From the NCBI GenBank assembly GCA_003116975.1, contig BGKB01000117.1, positions 1 through 64,000 of the forward strand: DNA of 64,000 nt, given 5' to 3'. The notes under the pieces are model-generated. The model was given only the letters and a program-made list of their open reading frames with translations, did not search any database and had not been told where the DNA came from. Positions 46,309 to 57,300 of the stretch are shown one piece after another. The position numbers and the translations under genes were made by a program. The stretch's first letter is position 1, and every line of letters starts with the position of its first letter. The DNA is from Aurantiochytrium sp. KH105 (taxonomy: Eukaryota; Sar; Bigyra; Thraustochytrida; Thraustochytriidae).

Positions 46309-48018
46309 TCATGTATATCCCATGTCAGAGCCATAGTCGCTCGGGCTCCTTCTCTCGAGATGATCTTCAAAAGGAGGCATGGTCTGCGACTCGGTGGACT
46401 TCAACTTTTCGGTGCAGAGATTGAGCCTATTCATAACTGACTCTTGAAGTTTGGCGATCCGGGAAGAACCTTGGATATTTCCAGATTCTCTGAGGTCGCG
46501 CTGTAAGCTGTTTGTCTTTTCCACAATTTGCAAGTAGTTCAGTATCTCTATGGGAAGCGCATTCATCGTTGCCAATTCCAGCTGACCCGCACTCGAAGGA
46601 GTGGTAGCTACCGAGTGCTGACGTAAAGTACTGTCTGCTTCATGGACAAGACGCGCGAGTTCTGCATCGAGCCCACTTTCGCCATCTCGAAGCAAAGAAC
46701 TACTTCCATTTCCTGAATGGCGGCGTGGCCACTGGAGCGCAAAAACTTCCCGTGCGAGCGCCTGTCGAGAGGGCTCATCAGCGTCAGAAGCAATGTGCAC
46801 CACGTATGCAATGAGATCAGATCTGAAGACTGACCCTACATGTTTGGATGATGCGTGGAATTCTTCCACGTATTTGGCCTGTTTTCTTGCATCTGCTCTG
46901 TCGCCAGCATCGCTACTGACTAGCTGTGAATATGTAGGCGTTTTGGCACCTTTGAGAGTGTCACTTGGTCCCAAATCTCCCTTGCCAGATATACCCTCTG
47001 AATAAATCAAGGCTGTATCCCTTCCATTTCTGCCACTACGCGCCGCAGAGTTGTATGCAATCACAACATTTTCCTTCAGAGTGTTGAGAATCTTCGAAAC
47101 TAACTCGCCGTTGACTCTAAATGCAGGAGCTGGCAGGGCTGAAGGGTTGATCTCAGGAAATAGATCGGGGTACATTCTTTCCGGGTAGAAAGGGCGCTTC
47201 TCCACAGAATTCTCAACAGAAACAAACACGGGCACTGTCCCGCCAGTGCCTGGGGCCTCTCGTCTTTCCACGACCATATCTCCTCTGATGATCTCAGCAA
47301 TCTCACCTAGGCAGCCATTCCGATCCAATTTCAAGTCCTTTGCCGCCTGTTGACCAGCCCTGTGATTTCTCGACCCAAAAAGTCCTTCTCGGAGCTCCCT
47401 GTGTTCATCTGCCAGAATTGCCTCCACCAATCGTGCCGCCAAATTTGTCATCTCTGGGCCTTTCCACCTGATACCACGACCATCAGTAGGACCACCTGAA
47501 CATGATGCCATACCGATGACGCTGTCTTTTCTTCCATGCGAAGTAGATTGGGTGGCCTCTCTCCGAGAAGGTGATTCTGTGCGACCTGATGTAACAGTTC
47601 GAGATAATTTTCCCGATAGTTTCTGGCGTTTGCCATTCGAGGAAGCACGAACGTCAGAACCGCCCTCCCGATCGTCGTTGTCCGAATCGCTCGGGCTGAG
47701 AATGAGCGTGATGGGCCTCTTTGTGAAACTCTGCTGCGTGGCGATCTCATCCGAGTCATCGAGCGCTTGCTCGTGAACTTTAGTTCTGGCGTGATGTCGC
47801 GCAGATGCTTTGGAGAGGTGTGAAAGGTCTTCCGATGGGCTATGTTTCTTTGTTTTTCTGCCCTTGTTCACGGGACTCTTTTTCGAAGACAATGACTTCG
47901 TTGAAAGAGGTGTACCAGACAGGCGCTGGCCTCTGCCACTACGTGAGCGCGCGGCAGCGGTCTCCGCGTCCTTCGGCGCCCGCCTCTTCGTGCCGCGGCC
48001 AGCGCCGGTTCGCCCCAT
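46309..48018 (-). CDS. Unknown protein, probably nuclear
   Basis: A 569-residue protein from ATG 48018 (MGRTGAGRGTKRRAPKD). The first ~170 residues are Ser/Lys/Arg-rich with several nuclear-localisation-like clusters (TKRRAPK, KGRKTKKH, NGKRQK). From about 180 the sequence becomes more ordered: MTNLAARLVEAILADEHRELREGLFG, a block around RPFYPERMYPDLFPEINPSALPAPAF, then VSKILNTLKENVVIAYNSAARSGRN. A helical C-terminal part (about 450-550) includes LPIEILNYLQIVEKTNSLQRDLRE. I recognise no family. Compared with its GC-rich neighbours it uses more A/T and more varied codons, which may mean faster evolution or lower expression. Confidence 0.65.
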   Translation of the reverse strand: MGRTGAGRGTKRRAPKDAETAAARSRSGRGQRLSGTPLSTKSLSSKKSPVNKGRKTKKHSPSEDLSHLSKASARHHARTKVHEQALDDSDEIATQQSFTKRPITLILSPSDSDNDDREGGSDVRASSNGKRQKLSGKLSRTVTSGRTESPSRREATQSTSHGRKDSVIGMASCSGGPTDGRGIRWKGPEMTNLAARLVEAILADEHRELREGLFGSRNHRAGQQAAKDLKLDRNGCLGEIAEIIRGDMVVERREAPGTGGTVPVFVSVENSVEKRPFYPERMYPDLFPEINPSALPAPAFRVNGELVSKILNTLKENVVIAYNSAARSGRNGRDTALIYSEGISGKGDLGPSDTLKGAKTPTYSQLVSSDAGDRADARKQAKYVEEFHASSKHVGSVFRSDLIAYVVHIASDADEPSRQALAREVFALQWPRRHSGNGSSSLLRDGESGLDAELARLVHEADSTLRQHSVATTPSSAGQLELATMNALPIEILNYLQIVEKTNSLQRDLRESGNIQGSSRIAKLQESVMNRLNLCTEKLKSTESQTMPPFEDHLERRSPSDYGSDMGYT

Positions 48019-48435
48019 CTCTACCTGCTGGTGGTCTGAGCTCAACAAATCGCAACGCTGTTACCTCCTCACTGATCTCTCCTCATGCTGAGCGCGCCCT
48101 GGTCTCAGTGCTCGCACGCCCTCACGCCACCACGCACGCGCGAGGACGCCCCTTTTCTTTTTGCAACTCAGCCATCAGTCTGCGCTAATCGCTAATCGGA
48201 GAGACCTAATCTGAGGTGCAAATTGGCCAAAACAAAATTCCTGGCTGGCCGGCTGGCCAGTCTCGGGTAAATCGGCAGCGAGTGCTTTTTTTGTGCACAA
48301 CGTGAGCAAGACGTGCGTCGATTTGCAGTAAGAAGCCAAGTGGGATGCTCTCTAACGTAGCTTTTGATTTTTGCTTGTTGTATCATTTTCAAATCTCAAG
48401 AAGTGTGGATGTTTGAGGAAAGGAAATATAGCTCT
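48019..48435. other. Spacer between two minus-strand genes
   Basis: 417 bases with no gene; contains a short GGCTGGCCGGCTGGCC tract near 48241-48258. Confidence 0.4.
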
Positions 48436-50013
48436 CTAGAGGAAGGGAATCCTAATACTCTTCCAAAGAAAGCGGCCAACTTTCACGGTGCAGCGATACT
48501 TTCGATCCCGCTCGCTTGTCGTCAAACGCCCTTTTCTCTTGAACTGTACCCTGATGCGAAGATGTTGGCTTTCGCGTTTCGTGGTCGTAGCTCTCTGATT
48601 CTCGGCCACTGTACCAGCAAACTTATGTTCGGGCCCGATGAAAGTTGTTTGTCCAGACGTGCCCGAAGTGAAGGTGCCCCAATCGCAAACGACAGAAGCG
48701 TAGTTGCTAATCGCAAAAGGGTCGATTTTCTTTTCATTGAAGTTGCGTTGCAACCGGAGATTGATGGTGGTCGTCGAATAGTGAAACCTGAACCTTGGGC
48801 GTTTGGCATAGACTCGCATGTTGTATTGGGGAGCCCAGGATGTCTGGAGCGAGCTGTCATACGTGACTCGTACGTCCACATAGTCGTCGTTATACGCGAG
48901 GGTCTCAAAGACGAGGCCGTTAGGATGGACATGGTACTTTCCAAAGGTTTTGAGCATCGAGGATGCACTAACCTTCCTAAGGCGGGGCACATGCATGGCA
49001 AAACCACGCCCGTCTTTGTGCGCATTCTTGCCCTCCGCTTTCTCATACTCTGATCCAAATACAAGTGGATATTTGTAAAAGGAAAACCACGCAGCAGAGT
49101 CGTACACAGTGTCATACCATGTGAGGCTCATCGGATATTGCGAGTTCGCGATGGTTCTCTCGTGAATGGTACGTAACCGATACACCTTGCCAGGCACAAG
49201 ATTTACATAGTCATCTTTATCGAACCAGCCAAAGGCGTGCTTCTGCATGGGCGTGAAGCCCTCCGGGCCGAAGTGATCAATGCCTCGCGCGAGCTCCATC
49301 CCGCCGCTGCAGGAAAGCAAGTCACCATAGCTAGACATGTGACTCCACGAGCCATCGCCGAGACGGTGAAACTTGCTGTTATGACCCCAACCCAATTTGT
49401 GTCCGAACTCATGAAAGTAGGAGGGTAGGCTGCCATTCGCGAGCTGCATGGTGGATCCATTTGCCGTGCCTTCAAAGCATATGGCTGTGCTGTAGCGCTT
49501 TTGATAGTTGGACAGCTTGAAGCCAGTCATATCAGCGCTGGCCTTGGAAACGAGTGCATCGCGAATCGCGCGACAGCTTCCAGCCTCCGATTGGTTCACG
49601 TCCAATGTGTAGCGCTTGATGCCAACTTTGCCATTATCACGAATCTCGTACGTGTAGTTTGACCAGAGCGCAATTTTGTCTCGAAAGAACTCGTGGTATT
49701 CCTCATCACTCCAGATATTGTCCGGGCGCTCAGGGTACCCAATAAGCGGACGTTTTTCATCCTTAAAGTTCGCCACAAGGGTTCGTACGTAGGCAAACGA
49801 GGACCTCTTTTTCCAGGCAAATCTCGCCACAGGACCTTCCGAGGGAAAGGGTGAGCTTCCGAGAATCTCCTCGTCGTTTACGATATTAAACGTGACATCT
49901 CTAACAAGCGCTCGATGTCTGAGCGTTATAGCTTCGTCCGCGACCGTGGCTACGCTACAAGCTAGGGCCACGAGAGCAACGACGATGATGATATTTCTCA
50001 GCGCCGGTGTCAT
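48436..50013 (-). CDS. Secreted gametolysin-like zinc metallopeptidase (peptidase M11)
   Basis: A 525-residue protein from ATG 50013. Residues 1-25 are a clear signal peptide (NIIIVVALVALACSVATVA). The catalytic zinc site is HEFGHKLGWGH (H201, E202, H205, H211), the HExxHxxGxxH form of the M11/metzincin group, followed by the expected MSSYGDLLS Met-turn-like segment about 25 residues later. Flanking blocks (PSYFHEFGH, FTPMQKHAFGW) match gametolysin-type proteases of algae and protists, which degrade extracellular matrix or cell-wall glycoproteins. Several N-glycosylation sequons are present (NYT, NQS, NGS). It probably acts outside the cell in nutrient release or cell-wall turnover. The ~240 residues after the catalytic part are beta-rich and may form a substrate-binding module. 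Confidence 0.88.
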   Translation of the reverse strand: MTPALRNIIIVVALVALACSVATVADEAITLRHRALVRDVTFNIVNDEEILGSSPFPSEGPVARFAWKKRSSFAYVRTLVANFKDEKRPLIGYPERPDNIWSDEEYHEFFRDKIALWSNYTYEIRDNGKVGIKRYTLDVNQSEAGSCRAIRDALVSKASADMTGFKLSNYQKRYSTAICFEGTANGSTMQLANGSLPSYFHEFGHKLGWGHNSKFHRLGDGSWSHMSSYGDLLSCSGGMELARGIDHFGPEGFTPMQKHAFGWFDKDDYVNLVPGKVYRLRTIHERTIANSQYPMSLTWYDTVYDSAAWFSFYKYPLVFGSEYEKAEGKNAHKDGRGFAMHVPRLRKVSASSMLKTFGKYHVHPNGLVFETLAYNDDYVDVRVTYDSSLQTSWAPQYNMRVYAKRPRFRFHYSTTTINLRLQRNFNEKKIDPFAISNYASVVCDWGTFTSGTSGQTTFIGPEHKFAGTVAENQRATTTKRESQHLRIRVQFKRKGRLTTSERDRKYRCTVKVGRFLWKSIRIPFL

Positions 50014-51583
50014 GCTGTCTTTTGCTTTACGGTGTTTTGATTTGCTTCAGCCCTAGGATGAAGTAAGAGCCACAAAGTCTGACTTCCTTCGGGCACGAAT
50101 GAGTTTTGCTTTGACTTCGCCTCTGTGCGATCGACTGCGACAATTTGGGATTTCACAAGTCACCAGTGGCGTCAAGTGCATGTGTTCATTCTAAGACTCA
50201 AAAAGTGACCCTCGGTGGCAAAAATTGACAAGAAACCTTACGATGACGCCCGCAAGTACGATGAGCACACGCGGATGAGGTGTCGAGAGAGTGTAGGTCT
50301 GGAGACATGCAGATCATACATGCACAGCCACAAACTGCCGAGAAACTCTGCTCAGAATGTGTGCATGCAGGGCGTACGGTACATGCGCGCATGCATCCCG
50401 TTCTTGTGAGGAGTAAGGGTGCATCAATTTTGTGAACGAACACGTAATCATGAATTTCGTGCATTATCCTCTCAATTACCACAAACCCCTCCCCGTGTGT
50501 GATTCCTTGCTGTAATACAATCTCGCAATATGGACTTTGTACGTGATTTTCTCGCCCACCACAGAACCCGCGTGTGTGATTCATTGCTGCAATATGACCA
50601 CGCAGTAAGATTCAAGTCTGATTGCACTACCCAGACTGATGAAATTCCATTTTTTGCGGTCCTGTGTCCAAGTTTCCGGCCCGGTAAATCTAGGATGCTC
50701 ACCATTGATACCTACCAAGCAAATGAGACGCGATTTATCATTGACGGACTTTGTGCGCGATTCTCTCGCGCACCACAGACCCCCCCCCCGAATCACACTT
50801 GCTGTAAAGAGTGAAATTCAAGTCTAATTGTACAATCCAGAACGATGGAAATCCATTTTTGCGGTCCTGTGTCCAGTTTTCCGTTCTGATGAAATCCAGG
50901 ATGAGGCTCACTTGATACGAAGCAAATGGCACGTGATTTGTCATTGACGGCGTCACGAGCATCGTACATGAGCCGACAAGCCCCTTTTCATGTGGAAAAG
51001 AACAGAAAAAAAGGCGCCGCCGAGACCACGTCTATCTGTGCTGTTGTTGCCGCGGGCAGGTGCAAAACCCAGCTTCTGCGCATATCTGACGCGGAGACTC
51101 TGACAGCGGCAGACGCGCAGCCTCCGATGCCGACTGCTTCTGGCACCCTTTGATCAATCAGCCCGTGACTGTGTGTTTATTTTCATGAATGAACTGTGTC
51201 GGGACACCTGGGACGCCTGCCTGTGCCAGTGCACCTGCCGGTGCAAACGCAAACGGACAAATAGCCAAGTGCGCAACCCACTTTTGAAAAGAGGCTTAAA
51301 CGTTTTATTGAGCCATTTTGAAAAGGAAAAAGCGACCTAACCAGCTCGTTGAATTTTTTATTTTTATGTAAAAGAGACCCAATCATGTGGCACATTTTGG
51401 CGCAACGGCCTCCTGCGCGCAGAAAGTGATTCGAGCTTGCTTGCGTTTTGTTGAGCGCGCTACAGCTGCTGTCGCCGCTGTCGCCGCCGCCGCTGCCGCC
51501 GCCACTGCCATCGCACCTGTACGTACGTATCCACGCGTGCTCGTGGCCGCATCTTCTGCTGGATTGAAAGACGTGTCGCGAGA
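50014..51583. other. 1.57 kb spacer with ~214-base tandem repeat
   Basis: No gene is supported. The tandem repeat at about 50440-50949 is listed separately. A CCG/GTC-rich tract (51470-51520) lies in the leader of the roadblock gene. Confidence 0.5.
50440..50949. repeat. Tandem repeat with a unit of about 214 bases
   Basis: One full unit runs about 50533-50746 and a second, with small deletions, 50747-50949. A partial copy of the first third lies at about 50440-50532. Landmarks shared by the units are GACTTTGT.CG.GATT, CCACAGA.CCC, TTTTGCGGTCCTGTGTCCA, and AAGCAAATG..ACG.GATTT. Copies differ at many places, so the duplication is not recent. Confidence 0.85.
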
Positions 51584-52018
51584 ATGGCGTCAGAAGCAGA
51601 GCAGAGCATCAAGCGCATTCAGTCGCACAAGGGCGTGAAGCGGGTCTTTATCATCAATAATCGGGGCCAGACAATCCGCAGCAGCTTGAACGAACCAGAA
51701 GAAGAGCGCCGATATGCTGCGCTCATTTCCGAGCTCACGAAGAAGACGCAGAGCATGGTCCGTGAGCTCGATCCTGAGGTATGTTTTTCTCTGTGAATAG
51801 CTCTTTTCTCTTCCTTCTGGACGAAACACACTGAAGACTGACATGAATGCAACGCTGCTCCGGTCTGCTTTATTCTCAAAAATTTGAAGAACTCTCTGAA
51901 ATTTCTTCGCATCCGGACAATGACCGAAGAGATTATGATTGCACCAGAGCCGACCGAGAACAAGTACACTCTTATCGTGATTCAGGATCCTTCGGACGAA
52001 GATGCCATGCAAATGTAA
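51584..52018 (+). CDS. DYNLRB: Dynein light chain, roadblock/LC7 type
   Basis: A 107-residue protein in two exons: 51584-51778 (65 codons) and 51890-52018 (42 codons plus TAA), with a 111-base GT...AG intron at 51779-51889. Exon 1 ends VRELDPE and exon 2 resumes NSLKFLRIRT, reproducing the DP.NDL.FLRIR block of roadblock proteins. Other family features are IKRIQSHKGVKRVFIINNRGQTIRS at the start and EIMIAPE...YTLIVIQDP at the end. The protein dimerises and binds the dynein intermediate chain in cytoplasmic dynein and axonemal or intraflagellar motors. Length equals the family's usual ~100 residues. The intron sits between two GC-rich exons and is itself AT-richer. Confidence 0.95.
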
Positions 52019-52549
52019 AACAAACACTCACTTGTTGGCACTACCTAAGAGAGTGGTAAAGATGGCACAACCTCGAGTCCAATCTGACCTGAGCTCTCTT
52101 TGACTTGGCTGGCCGTTCTGTTGGCTGACAGGCTGACTGGCTAGCTGTTCTGTTGGCTGACTGGCTGGCTTCCCTTTCTTTTCTTAAATTCATGCATCGG
52201 AAGTGATTTGCGCTGGCTGTGTATCTAGCGTCACTCGAACTTCTTGTCCAAATGCAAAGTGAAGCACCTCAGAGGACCTGAGCTAGCCATCAATCCCTCA
52301 TTGATTTGAGAATGAATCGCATCGCTCATTCATAAATGTTTTTGAGATCGCATGCTTTTTCTTTTGTTTAGGAAAATAAAGAAACGTGCCAAAGACTCTG
52401 TTAATGACGTGTGCGTATCTTGGATGTACGCAGGGGATTTCAGATACCTCTGCACGATTGCAAAACACGCACGAAACGACCGACACTCGAGCTCTGACTT
52501 TCGATCGAAGTCCACTCTTGAGCCTGGAGCAAGCTCGCCAGCTGGTGGG
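52019..52549. other. Convergent 3' spacer
   Basis: 531 bases between convergent genes. GGCTGGC/CTGGCTGAC-type repeats occur at 52104-52170. No gene recognised. Confidence 0.4.
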
Positions 52550-53353
52550 CTAGCTATTCCGGGAACGCTTTGTTCGGATCGGATGGGGACGAGAATCATC
52601 GGCGGAGATGTCTTCATCGCAGTCAAAGAGAAAGTCCGTGTCCTGCGTTGACGACTGCGATTTTTCCTGGTTCGACATCTCTTGTGTGTCATCGCTTAGC
52701 AGCATCATGTTGCGACCATCGCTTGCGCAGCTTGCAGAATCCAGCATTTGCTGTGAACGGCTTGGAACGTGTAGCGAACTTGTAGAGATCCGTGAAGAAG
52801 TGCGATGGTAGTTCAAACTCGACCTTGCTCGGCCAACCGAGCAAGATTTTTTCGAGATTGATACAGCCGAAGGATCGCATTCAGATGATTTTCCCTGGAC
52901 AAGGCGCACTTGGGTCTCGGTGCGACGCAACACTTCATAAAGTTTCCTGTTTTCGGATTCTAATGCGTCGATTCGATTCACACTTTTCGCATGTTCATAC
53001 GCCAGACGTTCACAAGCCAGAGCAAGTCGCTCCACTTTGACTGCGAGTGCCGGTGTGTCGCGTAGAACTTGTGCGTTTCTCTCTTCTGGATGAAGGTCCA
53101 AACTCGGTACTGCATGCAGGGCATCCCAGCGCTCACGAAACTCGCGCAGCGACGCTGACTGGACGCGGCTTCCTTTGGGTCGCTGCGCTGCTGGCTCCGA
53201 GGTCGCGCATCTTTGCTGCATAGAGTGAGTCATGCTTGGCATCGCAGCAAGAAGCGTAGCATTCCACGAAACGTCAGAGGGACCCCGCGTTTCGGGCGGC
53301 ACTTCGTCTGCCTCGCTTGCTTCCAGGGTGCTCTGCGATGAGGACAACTGCAT
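52550..53353 (-). CDS. Small coiled-coil protein, unknown
   Basis: A 267-residue protein from ATG 53353 (MQLSSSQSTLEASEAD). The N-terminal ~95 residues are polar; a coiled coil follows at about 98-150 (LAVKVERLALACERLAYEH... ALESENRKLYEVLRR). The last ~110 residues are Ser-rich with an acidic patch (DTDFLFDCDEDIS) and a basic end (RTKRSRNS). No family recognised. The frame continues upstream of the ATG without a stop for 24 codons but with no other ATG; a spliced upstream exon cannot be excluded, since an open hydrophobic frame lies just upstream at 53377-53853. Confidence 0.6.
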   Translation of the reverse strand: MQLSSSQSTLEASEADEVPPETRGPSDVSWNATLLAAMPSMTHSMQQRCATSEPAAQRPKGSRVQSASLREFRERWDALHAVPSLDLHPEERNAQVLRDTPALAVKVERLALACERLAYEHAKSVNRIDALESENRKLYEVLRRTETQVRLVQGKSSECDPSAVSISKKSCSVGRARSSLNYHRTSSRISTSSLHVPSRSQQMLDSASCASDGRNMMLLSDDTQEMSNQEKSQSSTQDTDFLFDCDEDISADDSRPHPIRTKRSRNS

Positions 53354-53376
53354 CTTTCGCGCAGGCTCAACCGCGG

Positions 53377-53853
53377 TCAAGAGGGAGATCGCAGCAGGGA
53401 GGCTGATCGGAAACCCACGAGCCACGCGTTGGTGGTCGATGTTTTACCGAATAATGATGCGATTCCAATTTTGGATTTGAATTCGCCCCTTTGAAAAGTC
53501 ATCGCGCGACGCATCATCCATTCCACTCCAATGAAGAAACGGAAGGTGATCCATGCACGATTCGAGGCCCTCATCATTTGTATCGCCGACACGTTCGTCG
53601 CCGCAATCAGCATCAGCTGCTTGCCCGGCGAGCGCGGCGTCGCGCGTCTTTGAAAGGGTGAGGGCGTCCTTCCCTCATAGACCTCATCGACATCGAGCGA
53701 CATTTTCAAGAAGTTTCTTCTGGCGAGGCAACTTGAAAGGTCGGCGGAAACGAGAACCGCGGTGCTCGCTGCGAGACACGCGCAGGCAAGAATGGCGAAG
53801 GCGAGCGCATCTGCGCGCGCTGTTTTGTTGCGACCGCGGGAGGTCAAGGCCAC
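53377..53853 (-). other. Hydrophobic open frame without ATG start, possible exon
   Basis: A minus-strand frame of 158 codons that starts with GTG, not ATG. It would encode a strongly hydrophobic helix (DALAFAILACACLAASTAVLVSA) after a basic stretch, the layout of a signal anchor, then MSLDVDEVYEGRTPSPFQRR. The second half (from about residue 70) is less protein-like, and a different minus-strand frame (about 53459-53675) is acidic and more plausible there. A spliced type II membrane protein is possible, but I could not find a consistent splice pattern. Confidence 0.25.
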
Positions 53854-54346
53854 GTCTTACTGTTAGTCTTGCGCATCTCGTTTCTCCTCGTCCTCTTCTC
53901 TCTTCTTACGACTAGGCAAGAAGCTGATCAGTCAGTCCATGGCGTAGAGCGCGAGAGCGAGAATGTCTCGCCGAGCACGGCAGCGCCGTCGAGGAAACGC
54001 AGTCCAGGGCCGGTAAGCATAGGCTAGGTCTGCTCTGGTCGCTGCTGGAGAGCATCGACGATCCACGCACGCTGCAGGAGAGTCCCTACGATCATGATCC
54101 CGCCGTGAATAGGTGCGCCAGTGTTGGTGGGTCTCTCTCTGCCAAAGTGGCAACGGACGTCAACGGAAACTCGGGATGGAGAGCAGAAGCATCGGGGCTG
54201 GGCTCGCAAATTGCCAAGGCAAAAAGGCAAAGGCAATCGTGGGCTGCTGCCTCGTTCATGCTTGCTCGCTTGCTGCTGAGGAGAAGAGAATAGGTAGATC
54301 TAAGCGCGCGCGGGCCACTGGTGCTGTTGCTGGTGTCGGGCGAAGA

Positions 54347-57300
54347 ATGGGCAACGACCCGCGCGTCGAGGCGGCCAAGGCGCGCGCGCGCGAAAGAGCC
54401 AAACAGGGGACACGAGCCCGAGGAAAGGATGTCTCCAGAATGGCAATGTCGTCCCTTGATGCCTCTGCTGCAGCGCGCGTGAGCCGCAAGGCCACCAGTG
54501 CTGCGCGTCAAGAACGTGCGACGAATCGCAAGGTCTTGCTGGAGGTCTTTCGCAGCCGTGCGGGCAAGCTCCCGATTGTGCTCGAAGAAGACGCTGAGCG
54601 TGGACCTGTCAAAGAAAATGTGCGACCGGAAAAGAATTTCTACTTTCAGCAGCGCCACGGCAAGCTGGACCTCCGCGGTATTGCCCGCCTCGATCTCGAA
54701 CAGGTCGTGGAGGACGTAGATATTGAGACGCTGCAGACTTATCTCGAGAATTTAACCTTTTCTGAGCTTGAAGACCGCGATCTCCACACATGTACGGATG
54801 AAACTTTTTTGAAGCTCTTTCGCGTGACGCAGCTCACCATTGAATACTTGCTCAACGTGCAGCATACCCTGTACGCATACACAAGTACTTTGGAAGGCCA
54901 ACTTGCACACATTCACAAGGAGCAGGATCTGGCACAGTCTAAACTCGGGATGCAGAGCGAGCAACTGCAAAGTCTGCAACGCGAGCTCAAACAGAAACGT
55001 CGCACGCTGAAAACGTACGAATTCCTCCTCACGCAATGTGAAGCCCGTCAGCCAGGCAGCATATCTCATGCATCCCCGCATGCCATGGAAGAGGCGGTCC
55101 AGGTCGCCTCTGCAACATCAGCTTCTGAGGCATTGCGAAATCGTCGCGAATATGACGAGAGGGAGCGCGCAGTGCAAGCGCGCGAGGATCTACTCCGGGA
55201 ACAGCAGGCCCAATTTGAAGCGCAAACCGAAAAGATGAAGCAAATGCTTGAACGCGAAGCCGAGGACATGCGCCGCCAGCTTGCATTCGAGCTGGAGCGT
55301 CAGCGCGAAGAGCAACAAACGCGTGAAGATGCCCTGGCGCAACGTGAGCGGGATGTGCAAGAGGCCAAGGCGGCGGACACGAGTACCAAGCGCATCCCAA
55401 GCCTTGCAGGCGGTCACGTGGAAAACGATGTGGACCTTGACGTGGAACGTGAGGTGCAGAACATTCTCATGAGCGCCAACTCAATCCAAGATCTCCGCAC
55501 GCAGCTTGCTGGTGTCATTGACGAGAATCAGCGTCTGCGCAGCGAGCTCGGCGTGGCCTGTGATCTCGCGCGCGAGACCCAACAAGTGAAAGATGATAAG
55601 CAGTCTCCCATTGCACGACGCGACGGCAGTAAAAACGCTTCGCCGGGCATAGGCGGCGAGCGGTCGTCTCATCCTCAGGATGAAAAGCTCATGCTCAAGC
55701 TTTCAGGGGCCCAAGTTTCGCGCGAGCTCGCTGATCGGAGAAGTATGCAACTACGACGCGTGCTCCGACTCGTGCGGCGACGACTTCAGCACCAGGCATA
55801 TACGACGTGGCGGCTTTTGGTACTTGCTAAGCGGGCCGAGTCACGAGAAAAGGAGCTTGCGCAGGAAATGGATTGTCTTCGACGTGCCAAGCCCACGGAT
55901 CAAGAACAGCAGCAGCAACAACAACAAGAACAACAACCCCGCATCGCACACTTGGAGGGCGCTTCGTTCAAGGCCAATTATGAGTGGCAGAACGTGCCTC
56001 ATGGGACGATTCTTGATCCTCGTCTCGAAATCAGCGATGAGCGTGGCATGCGTCAGGCCCGAATTCCCCGTGTCTGGGTCCTGGAAGCAACGACAGTGGT
56101 TAACAAGTCGGTTCTTCTCCCTGTGGAGCGGAACATGAGTATTCGAGAGGTTCGAGAGAGAGTGGCGCGCGAGACTGGGAAAGCCCCCCTTGATATTGTT
56201 TTACGGCATCGCACACCAAGTGGGGCTGATATTCGCGACGAGCACACTGTACAGTCTGCCAACCTCTTTCATGAATCGGTGATTATTGACTTTGTCAATG
56301 CCAATGCCAAAACTCTGCCCGAAGAGACAATTGAACGTCTCGTGACAAGCTACAGAAACGACGTGACTAAAATGTCGGGAGCGCCTGCTTCACAGACGGC
56401 GTCTCATTCTCCGTTGCCGGAGAGGCCTCATATTCGCGCACGTTGGCACCACGACCCGTCAGTAATTGCTGCAGTTGAGGCCGAAATTGAAAGCGAGCTT
56501 TCACGCTCATTGGGAACGGCTTCAAGCTTGTCTTCTTATCGCCATCCTCCGCGGACGCCACAGTCTGCCCCAGGTGATGATGAGCTTGAAGGTGGCAAGC
56601 TTGTGCGAGGGCAGAATCGTCTTCGCTATGAACGCGATTCGGATTCGGACTCGGACTCAGACTCGGACTCGGGTGTCGCAAAAGAAAGTGTTCGAGGAGA
56701 AAGCTTTGCGCACACACCAAAAAGTGACGCTGCGAAGGAGGTCTTGGGCAAGAAGTTCGTGGCAGAGCAGGCAGAACAGGCAATGCTTCAATCCGAGCCT
56801 GTTGTGGAGGCGATGACACCTCTGTCAACACCGGGTCCCGCGGAAAGCAATGTTTTGGTCAACTTTGGGGACTACAAGTCTCCTGATAAACCCGGTTCTG
56901 AGACAGGGGCAGCAGTCAGGCCGCTCGAGGTTGCCAGCGACAGCGACGGTGCTGGAAGGGGTGCATTCACTCGTAGAACGCTAGCAAGTAGACACAACCG
57001 TGCTTTGCATCAATTCGCAAAGGTTGGGCTCTCACGGCGTGCAGCCGTCTCAACGCTGCAACTTTCCCTGGATTCGGGAAGCTCGCACACGGTGACGAGT
57101 ATGAGTAGTCATGAGGATGGCGGTCTCGGCGTAACGTCGCGGAGTCATTTCGACGTGAGTCGAGCTGCGGACCAATACGAAGATGACGAAAGCTCGGGGG
57201 ACGAATTGTCGTCGAGGGCTGCAAGTAGCGGTATGAGCGTGAGTAGCGCAAGTATCGGAGCAAGGAGAGCACGAGATGCTAACAATGGTGCTGGTGCCGC

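Noticed and set aside
45632-46312. 226-codon minus-strand frame with ATG
   Set aside because: No domain, no coiled coil or membrane span, and it overlaps the preceding stop by four bases, which is unusual for these genes; probably chance.
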